Shown: one piece after another, positions 1-4,328 of the stretch
Position numbering within the stretch: the first letter of the stretch is position 1
Layout of the letters: the number at the start of each line of letters is the position of its first letter
Assembly: GCA_030728545.1 (NCBI GenBank)
Contig: JANQZQ010000041.1
Location: forward strand, 1,503 to 6,706
DNA: 5,204 nucleotides
DNA from: Ilumatobacteraceae bacterium
GTDB lineage: Bacteria; Actinomycetota; Acidimicrobiia; Acidimicrobiales; Ilumatobacteraceae
Direction of reading: 5' to 3'
The notes under the pieces: model-generated
Told to the model about the DNA's origin: nothing
Databases searched by the model: none
The model's input: only the letters and a program-made list of their open reading frames with translations
Program-made: the position numbers and the translations under genes

Positions 1-1
1 G

Positions 2-139
2 CCCACCACCATCGAAGGTGCAGCTAGCGCTGGTGCCAACGTGTTGATTGCTGGCAGCGCACTATTTCGCGACAAAGAGGGCCTCGGGCACGCAGTGAGC
101 GAATTGCGCGGGCTGGCTACTTCCGCATTCCGCGGATAG
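2..139 (+). CDS. rpe: Ribulose-phosphate 3-epimerase, C-terminal fragment
   Basis: Only the last 45 residues and the stop (TAG, 137-139) lie in the window; the gene enters from the left edge. The visible tail contains TIEGAASAGANVLIAGSALF, which matches the last strand and phosphate-binding loop of the ribulose-phosphate 3-epimerase TIM barrel (usual pattern: AGADVFVAGSAIF), followed by a final helix ending in LRGLATSAFRG. The family interconverts ribulose-5-phosphate and xylulose-5-phosphate in the cytoplasmic pentose phosphate pathway. The metal-binding and catalytic residues are outside the window. The 3' end overlaps the convergent membrane-protein gene by 23 bp, so no separate terminator fits between them. 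Another phosphate-binding TIM barrel is possible, but the AGSALF motif followed by a short C-terminal helix favours Rpe. Confidence 0.8.
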   Translation, partial: PTTIEGAASAGANVLIAGSALFRDKEGLGHAVSELRGLATSAFRG

Positions 140-743
140 CACCCGTCATCAAATAACGCGTCGCTGCCAACAAAAACAACAAGCCCAGACCCACGCCAAG
201 CGGCACCAGCGCCACGCGCAAGAGCCCCGAGCGATCGCCCAGCAGCGGCCGCAAGATGCCAGTGTCGATCGAGTCGCCATTGACGAGCAACGTGCGCACT
301 GGGTCGCGATAGTCGGGGCACGACACTCGTTGCGCCGCAGCAACTGCGTCACCACCAAACATGTCGGGCTGCACCCGCACTTTTGACTCGAGCACCGGTG
401 TGTCGCCACGAATTCCCGACGGTGCAGCAACAGCACCCACCAAGAAGCGTTCACCCGTCGCGAGATACTTCACGTCATCGATTGGGTACCGCACGGTTAA
501 CACGCCATCACGCAGCAACTCGGTTACGGTGCCGTGCCGCTCTGACACCACTTCATACAGCACGAAGTTCGCCTCAATTTGCGCTACTTCACCGACAAAC
601 ACACTGCGCAACGGCACTGGGGTGATGCACGACGCCGGCACGGTGGTAACGGCCGACTCAATAATGAGCAGCTCGGGTGTGTCGGTGCCACCTTCTTCGT
701 CGATGCCGTCACCTTCGTCGACGAACGGCGCAACGAGCGACAA
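117..743 (-). CDS. Unrecognised protein with extracytoplasmic domain and C-terminal membrane anchor
   Basis: I do not recognise a named family. From the TTG at 741-743 it has 208 residues: an acidic Gly/Asp/Glu-rich stretch (9-24), a beta-rich middle (about 45-155, with VFVGEVAQIEANFVLYEVV and GVLTVRYPIDDVKYL), and one strong transmembrane helix (about 175-199) followed by the basic tail RGMRK. The positive-inside rule puts the tail in the cytoplasm and the main domain outside. Two cysteines (C39, C142) could pair outside. The frame stays open upstream of the TTG and reads KIQGLLVGFVAALSLVAPFV, a signal- or anchor-like segment, so the TTG may not be the true start (see findings). It follows the crotonase gene with a 17-bp gap, or overlaps it if started earlier, which implies co-transcription. 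The coding region is convincing; the function is unknown. Confidence 0.78.
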   Translation of the reverse strand: MSLVAPFVDEGDGIDEEGGTDTPELLIIESAVTTVPASCITPVPLRSVFVGEVAQIEANFVLYEVVSERHGTVTELLRDGVLTVRYPIDDVKYLATGERFLVGAVAAPSGIRGDTPVLESKVRVQPDMFGGDAVAAAQRVSCPDYRDPVRTLLVNGDSIDTGILRPLLGDRSGLLRVALVPLGVGLGLLFLLAATRYLMTGAIRGMRK

Positions 744-760
744 GGCCGCTACGAACCCGA

Positions 761-1537
761 CTAGTAGCCCTTGAATTTTGGCTCCCGCTTTTCGGTAAAG
801 GCCGACATTGCCTCGATGGTGTCTTTGCTGCCGAAGTTGACGGTTTGCGCAGCACCTTCATCGTCGAGCGCTTCTTCCATCGTCACGTTCATCGCGTTGT
901 TCAACATTCGCTTGGTGAGTGCCAACGCAATCGGCGGCCCAGCAGCAAGGCGACGTGCCCAACCATCGACGAACGCATCGAGTTCGCCGTCGGGCAACAC
1001 GCGATTGACCAGACCCATTTCGCTTGCGTCGGCAGCCGAAATAATGTCGCCGAACAAAGCCAATTCTTTCGCGCGGTGCAAACCAACTCGCCGTGGCAAC
1101 AACCAGGTGCCGCCGAAGTCGACCGACAACCCGCGTTTGGCAAAAATTTCGCTGAATCGAGCATTCTCACTCGCCACCACCAAGTCACAACCCAATGCCA
1201 TGTTGCAGCCAGCACCAACGGCAACACCGCGCACTTTGGCGATGGTGGGCTGGGGCATGCGATGCAATGCAAGTGCGGCGTCGCCAACCGCGCGCATTGC
1301 CGCCAGTTGATGCACGGGGCGACCGCTGCCCTCTCGTGCTGCTAGATCGGCACCCGAGCAGAACTCGCCGCCAGCACCGGTGAGAATGACACAACGTACG
1401 TCGGCGTCTACAGAGAGACTGCGAAAGGTGTCAGCGAGTTGGGCCCACATGTCACCCGTTACGGCATTTTTGCGGTGGGGACGATTGATCGTGACCGTCG
1501 CTATGGCCTCGGCCCGAGTGACTTCGATATCGGCCAT
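761..1537 (-). CDS. Enoyl-CoA hydratase/isomerase (crotonase) family protein, PaaG-like active site
   Basis: A 258-residue protein, the normal length for a single-domain crotonase. Visible signatures are the N-terminal strand ATVTINRPHRKNAV, the first oxyanion-hole loop CSGAD (60-64), the second oxyanion loop GVAVGAGCNMALGCD (104-118), GLSVDFGGTWLLPR (136-149), and the C-terminal helix AFTEKREPKFKGY that closes many crotonases. The family binds acyl-CoA thioesters and stabilises an enolate. The two glutamates of classical enoyl-CoA hydratase (rat E144 and E164) align with N112 and F132 here, while the Asp of DFGG (D140) is kept. This is the pattern of PaaG-type isomerases, so a CoA-ester isomerase is likelier than a hydratase; the substrate is unknown. 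The ATG at 1535-1537 is the natural start. It has no Shine-Dalgarno but a -10-like hexamer six bases upstream, suggesting a leaderless mRNA. Confidence 0.93.
   Translation of the reverse strand: MADIEVTRAEAIATVTINRPHRKNAVTGDMWAQLADTFRSLSVDADVRCVILTGAGGEFCSGADLAAREGSGRPVHQLAAMRAVGDAALALHRMPQPTIAKVRGVAVGAGCNMALGCDLVVASENARFSEIFAKRGLSVDFGGTWLLPRRVGLHRAKELALFGDIISAADASEMGLVNRVLPDGELDAFVDGWARRLAAGPPIALALTKRMLNNAMNVTMEEALDDEGAAQTVNFGSKDTIEAMSAFTEKREPKFKGY
777..786 (-). promoter_or_regulatory. Possible ribosome binding site for an upstream ATT start of the membrane protein
   Basis: On the minus strand GGGAG (782-786) sits five bases before an in-frame ATT codon (774-776), which would begin IQGLLVGFVAALSLVAPFV. 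These bases also encode Arg-Glu-Pro near the end of the crotonase, so the match may be chance. No comparable Shine-Dalgarno sequence precedes the TTG at 741-743. Confidence 0.25.
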
Positions 1538-1543
1538 ATAGAG

Positions 1544-1549
1544 ACGATA
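1544..1549 (-). promoter_or_regulatory. Putative -10 element for the crotonase gene (leaderless)
   Basis: On the minus strand the hexamer TATCGT fits the actinobacterial -10 pattern TANNNT and ends six bases before the ATG at 1537, placing the expected transcription start on or next to the A of the start codon. No good -35 is visible about 17 bp upstream, as is common in actinobacteria. It overlaps the opposing hexamer at 1546-1551 by four bases. Confidence 0.45.
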
Positions 1550-1551
1550 CT
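1546..1551 (+). promoter_or_regulatory. Putative -10 element for the small membrane protein/zinc-ribbon pair (leaderless)
   Basis: GATACT keeps the key A at the second and T at the sixth position of a -10 hexamer and ends six bases before the ATG at 1558, the spacing expected for a leaderless transcript. A weak -35 candidate, TTCGAT (1523-1528), lies 17 bp upstream. It is weaker than the opposing hexamer because the first base is G. Confidence 0.35.
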
Positions 1552-1557
1552 TACAGG

Positions 1558-1668
1558 ATGGGTTTTGATCCGCACCGCAAGTACAAAGCGACCCCCCTTG
1601 ACTATGCCGTCATCGTGGGTGCCCTGACGGTCATCAGCGCTCTTGTGGTCTGGGCCTTTCTGGCGTGA
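1558..1668 (+). CDS. Small single-pass membrane protein (36 residues)
   Basis: Read directly from the sequence: ATG at 1558-1560, TGA at 1666-1668. The product has a short basic N-terminus (MGFDPHRKYKATPLDY) and one hydrophobic helix (about residues 15-36, VIVGALTVISALVVWAFLA) ending at the C-terminus. The positive-inside rule predicts a cytoplasmic N-terminus. The next gene starts inside its stop (GTGA, 1665-1668), a typical translational-coupling overlap, and an apparent -10 lies exactly six bases before the ATG; both support a real gene despite its size. The only purine-rich stretch, AGG, abuts the ATG too closely to act as a Shine-Dalgarno. The family and function are not recognised. The pairing suggests it could be an anchor or membrane partner for the zinc-ribbon protein, but that is inference. 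Confidence 0.65.
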   Translation: MGFDPHRKYKATPLDYAVIVGALTVISALVVWAFLA

Positions 1669-1886
1669 CTCGCCGTCGCTCAACAAACAAACCATCAATG
1701 TGGGACGGCTTGTATGGGCCCGTCGAAGTGCGGCGCGTGCAGCCGTACGAAGCGCACAAAGAATATATTTGCCCGGGGTGCCACCGCACTATTGCCAAGG
1801 GCACTGGCCACGTTGTGTGCGTGCCGCGCGACGCCCCAGACCTGCGCCGTCACTGGCACAAGGGCTGCTGGGAGCGGCGCGGCTAG
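1665..1886 (+). CDS. Small zinc-ribbon protein, actinobacterial 'ATP/GTP-binding protein' type
   Basis: A 73-residue protein with a clear metal-binding pattern: C36-P-G-C39-H40, H49, C52, and H63-W-H65-K-G-C68-W. The layout (a basic N-terminus, a V-R-x-V strand, YxCPGCxxxI, GxxHVV, then RRHWHxxCW) matches a small conserved actinobacterial protein often labelled 'ATP/GTP-binding protein' although it has no P-loop. Most likely four of these Cys/His residues hold one zinc ion; a nucleic-acid or protein-binding role is possible but unproven. The GTG start (1665-1667) overlaps the preceding stop. An internal ATG at 1698 would give 62 residues and keep the whole domain, so the N-terminal 11 residues are less certain. 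The stop is four bases from the convergent yraN end, with no terminator hairpin visible between them. Confidence 0.83.
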   Translation: MTRRRSTNKPSMWDGLYGPVEVRRVQPYEAHKEYICPGCHRTIAKGTGHVVCVPRDAPDLRRHWHKGCWERRG

Positions 1887-1890
1887 CGGG

Positions 1891-2382
1891 TCAAACAATG
1901 CTCTCGCGAACCTCTACTCGGGCGCCAATTACTGACGCGGCATCAAATCGAATTTCGCCGACGCGCAGTAGCGGGCTTGGGCGGGCAGCCACGAATGCAG
2001 CAGTCGCGCGACGCAGGCGTTGTATTTTTGCTGGGGTGATTGCCTCGAACGGGTCGCCAAAGTTGGTGCTGCGACGGGCCTTGACTTCGCACACCACGAG
2101 CACACCATCGCGCCAGGCAACGACGTCGAGTTCGCCGCGTGGGCAGCGCCAGTTGCGGGCGATGATTGTGTAGCCCGCGCGCACGTACCACGCAGCAACG
2201 AGATCTTCGGCAAATCGCGCACGCGCTTTATTGGCGCAAGCCTGATTAACACGTGCCTGACTAGCACGTGCCTGATTCGCTAGATGTTGTTGCCTGGCAG
2301 CTCTTCGATGTTGAGGTCTTTGAAACTCAGCACGCGCACCTTGGGCACGAGGCGAGTCTTGCGGTACATGTCCCATACCCAT
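1891..2382 (-). CDS. yraN: YraN/UPF0102 family nuclease-fold protein with N-terminal extension
   Basis: The core (from about residue 54) is a YraN-family protein of the PD-(D/E)XK nuclease fold: E59 in ARFAEDLVAAWY, then RNWRCPRGELD (E84, D86), the E99-V-K101 motif, KIQRLRRATAAF, and the terminal RFDAASVIGARVEV. The family lies in DNA-processing or ribosome-cluster neighbourhoods across bacteria; its biochemical role is not settled. Usual length is about 115-125 residues. The only standard in-frame starts are ATGs at 2380-2382 and 2374-2376, giving 163 or 161 residues and a roughly 100-bp overlap with the DUF2469 gene. Neither has a visible Shine-Dalgarno. A non-standard start near the DUF2469 stop (2280) would give the usual size. 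Residues 36-55 are a pentapeptide repeat. The family call is firm; the start is not. Confidence 0.9.
   Translation of the reverse strand: MGMGHVPQDSPRAQGARAEFQRPQHRRAARQQHLANQARASQARVNQACANKARARFAEDLVAAWYVRAGYTIIARNWRCPRGELDVVAWRDGVLVVCEVKARRSTNFGDPFEAITPAKIQRLRRATAAFVAARPSPLLRVGEIRFDAASVIGARVEVRESIV
2218..2277 (-). repeat. 15-bp tandem repeat, about four copies, inside the yraN 5' region
   Basis: Four consecutive 15-bp units encode N-Q-A-R-A, S-Q-A-R-V, N-Q-A-C-A and N-K-A-R-A (YraN residues 36-55). The first two units differ at three bases (AATCAGGCACGTGCT and AGTCAGGCACGTGTT) and both carry the palindrome CACGTG; the third and fourth are more diverged. The repeat fills the stretch between the DUF2469 stop and the conserved YraN core. 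It looks like slippage or tandem duplication near the gene start. Confidence 0.75.
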
Positions 2383-2573
2383 GCGTCGGTAAGTGTGATC
2401 TCCAAAAGTGGGCGCGGGCCCTCAGCGAGCACCTGCACGTCAACGGTGTTGGCCAGGTAGAACCGGCGATCAGTTTCGACGGCGTACTTAAACATCGCCA
2501 CGACGTCTTGGTATTCGTTGGCCAGTTGCAGTTCGCGTTCGGCCTCGAATTGCTCGAGATCGTCAGTGTTCAC
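2280..2573 (-). CDS. DUF2469 family protein
   Basis: A 97-residue acidic protein matching the actinobacterial DUF2469 family, recognisable by DDLEQFEAERELQL, the VETDRRFYLAN block, LTDAWVWDMYR, and the C-terminal VRVLSFKDLNIEEL. The molecular function is unknown; the family is characteristic of actinobacteria and is normally found between rnhB and yraN, as in Mycobacterium. I chose the GTG at 2571-2573 because it places the N-terminus (M-N-T-D-D-L-E) where family members usually start; a TTG at 2577-2579 would add two residues. No convincing Shine-Dalgarno is present. It lies about 50 bp downstream of rplS with neither lepB nor rnhB between, and it runs into yraN with a possible 103-bp overlap. 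Confidence 0.93.
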   Translation of the reverse strand: MNTDDLEQFEAERELQLANEYQDVVAMFKYAVETDRRFYLANTVDVQVLAEGPRPLLEITLTDAWVWDMYRKTRLVPKVRVLSFKDLNIEELPGNNI

Positions 2574-2624
2574 TTGCAACCAACCACTGGCTGTGTGCAG
2601 GGGATGCGCAAGTTGGCGACGAGC

Positions 2625-2972
2625 TTAGACTTCGCGCTTTTCGCGAATCTTGGAAGACTTACCAACGCGGTCACGCAAGTAGTTGAGCTTGGCGCGACGC
2701 ACTTTGCCGTGACGCAGAACTTCGATTTTTTCCACCGATGGGGTGTGCATGGGGAACGTGCGCTCGACGCCTACGCCGTAGCTGTTCTTGCGAACGGTGT
2801 AGCTCTCAGAAATGCCCGAGCCATCAATGGCGATGATGTCACCTTGAAACACCTGGACGCGCTCTTTGTCGCCTTCTTTAATGAGCACATGCACCTTGAC
2901 CTCGTCGCCAGGGCGCAACTTGGGCAGGTCAGTGCGGAGATGTTGCTGGTCGACGATGTCTGTGGGTTTCAT
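2625..2972 (-). CDS. rplS: 50S ribosomal protein L19
   Basis: A 115-residue protein of normal L19 length. Diagnostic blocks are LRPGDEVKVHVLIKEGDKERVQ, the VFQGDIIAIDGSGISESYTVRK segment, GVGVERTFPMHTPSVEKIEV and the basic end RRAKLNYLRDRVGKSSKI. L19 is a large-subunit protein at the interface with the 30S subunit and contributes to an intersubunit bridge. The ATG at 2970-2972 overlaps the trmD stop in an ATGA arrangement, so translation is probably coupled to trmD; a weak TGAGAG lies about six bases upstream. The stop is TAA at 2625-2627. Nothing unusual is seen in the protein. Confidence 0.98.
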   Translation of the reverse strand: MKPTDIVDQQHLRTDLPKLRPGDEVKVHVLIKEGDKERVQVFQGDIIAIDGSGISESYTVRKNSYGVGVERTFPMHTPSVEKIEVLRHGKVRRAKLNYLRDRVGKSSKIREKREV

Positions 2973-3721
2973 AGGGAACTCTCAGGATACGGCACAGGGG
3001 GGAACTCTTCCACCAGACGTTTTTCGGTGTCGTTTAGCCCGCCCCGCAGCGCGATGAGGTCGGGGCGTGCGCTGAGCGTGCGATGTAGGGCCTGGGCATG
3101 GCGCCAGCGTTCGATGCGTGCATGGTCGCCACTGCGCAACACTTCGGGCACGCCGAAACCTTCAAATTCTGCTGGTCGCGTGTAATGCGGGGCTTCGAGC
3201 AACCCACCCTCGAACGATTCGCTGGCTGCCGACTCGTCATTGCCCATGACCCCAGGGATGAGCCGGGTGACGGCTTCGACAATGGCACATGCGGCCACTT
3301 CGCCGCCGCCCAATACGAAATCGCCAATCGAAACTTCGCCATCACACAACTCGGCCACCACACGGTGGTCAACACCTTCGTAGCGACCACACAACAGCGA
3401 AAAGCCCCCAGACGCTGCCAATGTTTTGGCCATCTGTTGATCGAATCGTTTGCCGCCGGGCGACAACAACAACAGCGGCCGCGGTGGTTGGGCGGCGCGC
3501 ACACTGGCAAAAATTGGTTCGGGGCGCATCACCATGCCCGCGCCACCACCGAATGGTGCATCGTCAATGGTGCGATGGGCATCGGTGGCGTGGGCGCGCA
3601 GATCGTGCACCCGCAGGTCGAGCAACGCTGTGGTGCGCGCACGACCAAGCAGGCTTTCAGAACAAAATGCGTCGACAAGGGTCGGAAAAATGCTGAACAC
3701 GTCGATGCGCACGACTGGCAC
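2969..3721 (-). CDS. trmD: tRNA (guanine-N1-)-methyltransferase TrmD
   Basis: TrmD methylates N1 of G37 in tRNAs using S-adenosylmethionine, preventing +1 frameshifting. The 250 residues show the family blocks: RIDVFSIFP (5-13), DDAPFGGGAGMVM (53-65), LLSPGGKRFDQ (85-95), CGRYEGVDHR (111-120) and SIGDFVLGGGE (131-141), which form the trefoil-knot SAM site, then TRLIPGVMG, LLEAPHYTRP and the C-terminal RWRHAQALHRT. R153 aligns with catalytic R154 of E. coli TrmD; the general-base Asp (E. coli D169) aligns with E168 here. The start is GTG, either 3719-3721 or 3710-3712; the latter gives the more usual M-R-I-D-V-F N-terminus. It lies 14 bp after the KH gene with no rimM between, and overlaps rplS by four bases. 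Confidence 0.97.
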   Translation of the reverse strand: MPVVRIDVFSIFPTLVDAFCSESLLGRARTTALLDLRVHDLRAHATDAHRTIDDAPFGGGAGMVMRPEPIFASVRAAQPPRPLLLLSPGGKRFDQQMAKTLAASGGFSLLCGRYEGVDHRVVAELCDGEVSIGDFVLGGGEVAACAIVEAVTRLIPGVMGNDESAASESFEGGLLEAPHYTRPAEFEGFGVPEVLRSGDHARIERWRHAQALHRTLSARPDLIALRGGLNDTEKRLVEEFPPVPYPESSL

Positions 3722-3735
3722 CGAGTCGATTTGGT

Positions 3736-3987
3736 TTAGTCGTCGAGAAAATCGACGTCGACTTCAACGCCGTCTTTTTCGGCAGCGGCCCGCACGAGAG
3801 CGCGAATGTTTTGGGCGGTACGACCACGTCGACCGATTACTCGGCCCAGGTCGCCTTCGCCGACTCGCACTTCAAGAATGATGGTGCCGTCGTCGTCGAT
3901 TGCTTCGACGCGAACTTTGTCGGGGTCGTCAACGATCGAGCGAACGATGTGGTCGAGCACTTTCGTGGCCACGGTTGCCTCTGCCAT
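3736..3987 (-). CDS. khpA: KH-domain RNA-binding protein, KhpA/YlqC family
   Basis: An 83-residue single KH domain, the size of KhpA. The helix KVLDHIVRSIVDDPDKV (9-25) leads to strands VRVEAID and IILEVRV, then DLGRVIGRRGRTAQNIRALV, with the RNA-binding GXXG loop as GRRG (52-55), and finally the strand VEVDVDFLDD. The family usually has GKQG; GRRG keeps the positive charge. In other bacteria KhpA pairs with KhpB (Jag/EloR) and binds many RNAs, affecting cell division and envelope growth; that role is not shown here. I chose the ATG at 3985-3987, five bases after the rpsP stop, over a longer frame reaching 4098 that would overlap rpsP heavily and adds residues unlike the family. Its position after rpsP is the classical one. 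Confidence 0.96.
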   Translation of the reverse strand: MAEATVATKVLDHIVRSIVDDPDKVRVEAIDDDGTIILEVRVGEGDLGRVIGRRGRTAQNIRALVRAAAEKDGVEVDVDFLDD

Positions 3988-3992
3988 GGCGA

Positions 3993-4271
3993 TTATTTCT
4001 TCTTCGGTGTTTTGGTGGCCATGAATTCGCTCCACAGGCCACTGATTTCGAGCAACTTGCGCACGCGCTCGGTGGGCAGCGCACCCTGGTTGAGCCACTG
4101 CATGACCTTGGCGTTGTCGACGGCGAAACCCGATGGGTTTTCTAGCGGACGATACGTGCCGACGATTTCGAGAAATTCACCGTTGCGGGCTTTTTTGGTG
4201 TCAGCCGCGACGACGCGATAATGCGGCTGCTTGGTCTTGCCGACGCGGGCCAGACGAAGTTTGACAGACAT
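3993..4271 (-). CDS. rpsP: 30S ribosomal protein S16
   Basis: A 92-residue S16 with the characteristic start MSVKLRLARVGKTKQPHYRVV, followed by the ADTKKARNGEFLEIVGTYRP block, PSGFAVDNAKVMQWLNQGALPTERV and a lysine-rich tail (KTPKKK). S16 binds 16S rRNA early in 30S assembly. The ATG at 4269-4271 has the best Shine-Dalgarno in the window, AAGGAG (4276-4281), with a four-base spacer. The gene starts 57 bp after ffh. That gap shows no convincing promoter, so read-through from ffh is likely. Confidence 0.98.
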   Translation of the reverse strand: MSVKLRLARVGKTKQPHYRVVAADTKKARNGEFLEIVGTYRPLENPSGFAVDNAKVMQWLNQGALPTERVRKLLEISGLWSEFMATKTPKKK

Positions 4272-4275
4272 GATG

Positions 4276-4281
4276 CTCCTT
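4276..4281 (-). promoter_or_regulatory. Strong ribosome binding site of rpsP
   Basis: AAGGAG on the minus strand, four bases before the rpsP ATG. It stands out because nearly every other start in this window lacks a clear Shine-Dalgarno, which fits the high output needed for a ribosomal protein. Confidence 0.85.
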
Positions 4282-4328
4282 GACTTGATTGCGATACCCC
4301 GAGCGAACCGCTGCGGGCTCTCTGCACG

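Noticed and set aside
677..1345. A 222-codon plus-strand frame opposite the crotonase and the membrane protein.
   Set aside because: It is antisense to a clear crotonase and rich in Cys, His and Arg, typical of a shadow frame.
1643..2173. A 176-codon plus-strand frame spanning the zinc-ribbon gene and the yraN 3' half.
   Set aside because: It overlaps two genes supported by conserved motifs, and its composition (Arg/Ala/Ser-rich with no domain) looks like noise.
2218..2277. The 15-bp repeats considered as a CRISPR-like array or operator with CACGTG sites.
   Set aside because: There are no spacers, the units are contiguous and in frame with YraN, and CACGTG arises from the repeat itself; a coding tandem repeat explains it better.
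2268..3185. A 305-codon open frame on the plus strand opposite DUF2469, rplS and trmD.
   Set aside because: It lies antisense to three well-recognised genes and its translation resembles no family; it is a product of the codon bias of the real genes.
3098..3739. A 213-codon plus-strand frame opposite trmD.
   Set aside because: The minus strand here encodes TrmD with all its motifs; the plus frame has no recognisable features.
3988..4098. An N-terminal extension of the KH protein up to 4098.
   Set aside because: It would lie almost wholly inside rpsP, and the added residues are unlike KhpA, whose normal start is the ATG at 3985-3987.
4301..4320. GAGC...GCTC around CCGCAGCGG between ffh and rpsP as a terminator or attenuator hairpin.
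   Set aside because: The inner arms leave a one-base loop, the outer stem is only four pairs and there is no T-run; it is not a convincing hairpin.
4272..4328. A separate rpsP promoter in the 57-bp gap after ffh.
   Set aside because: TATCGC on the minus strand lacks the final T of a -10 hexamer and no -35 is evident; not enough to call.
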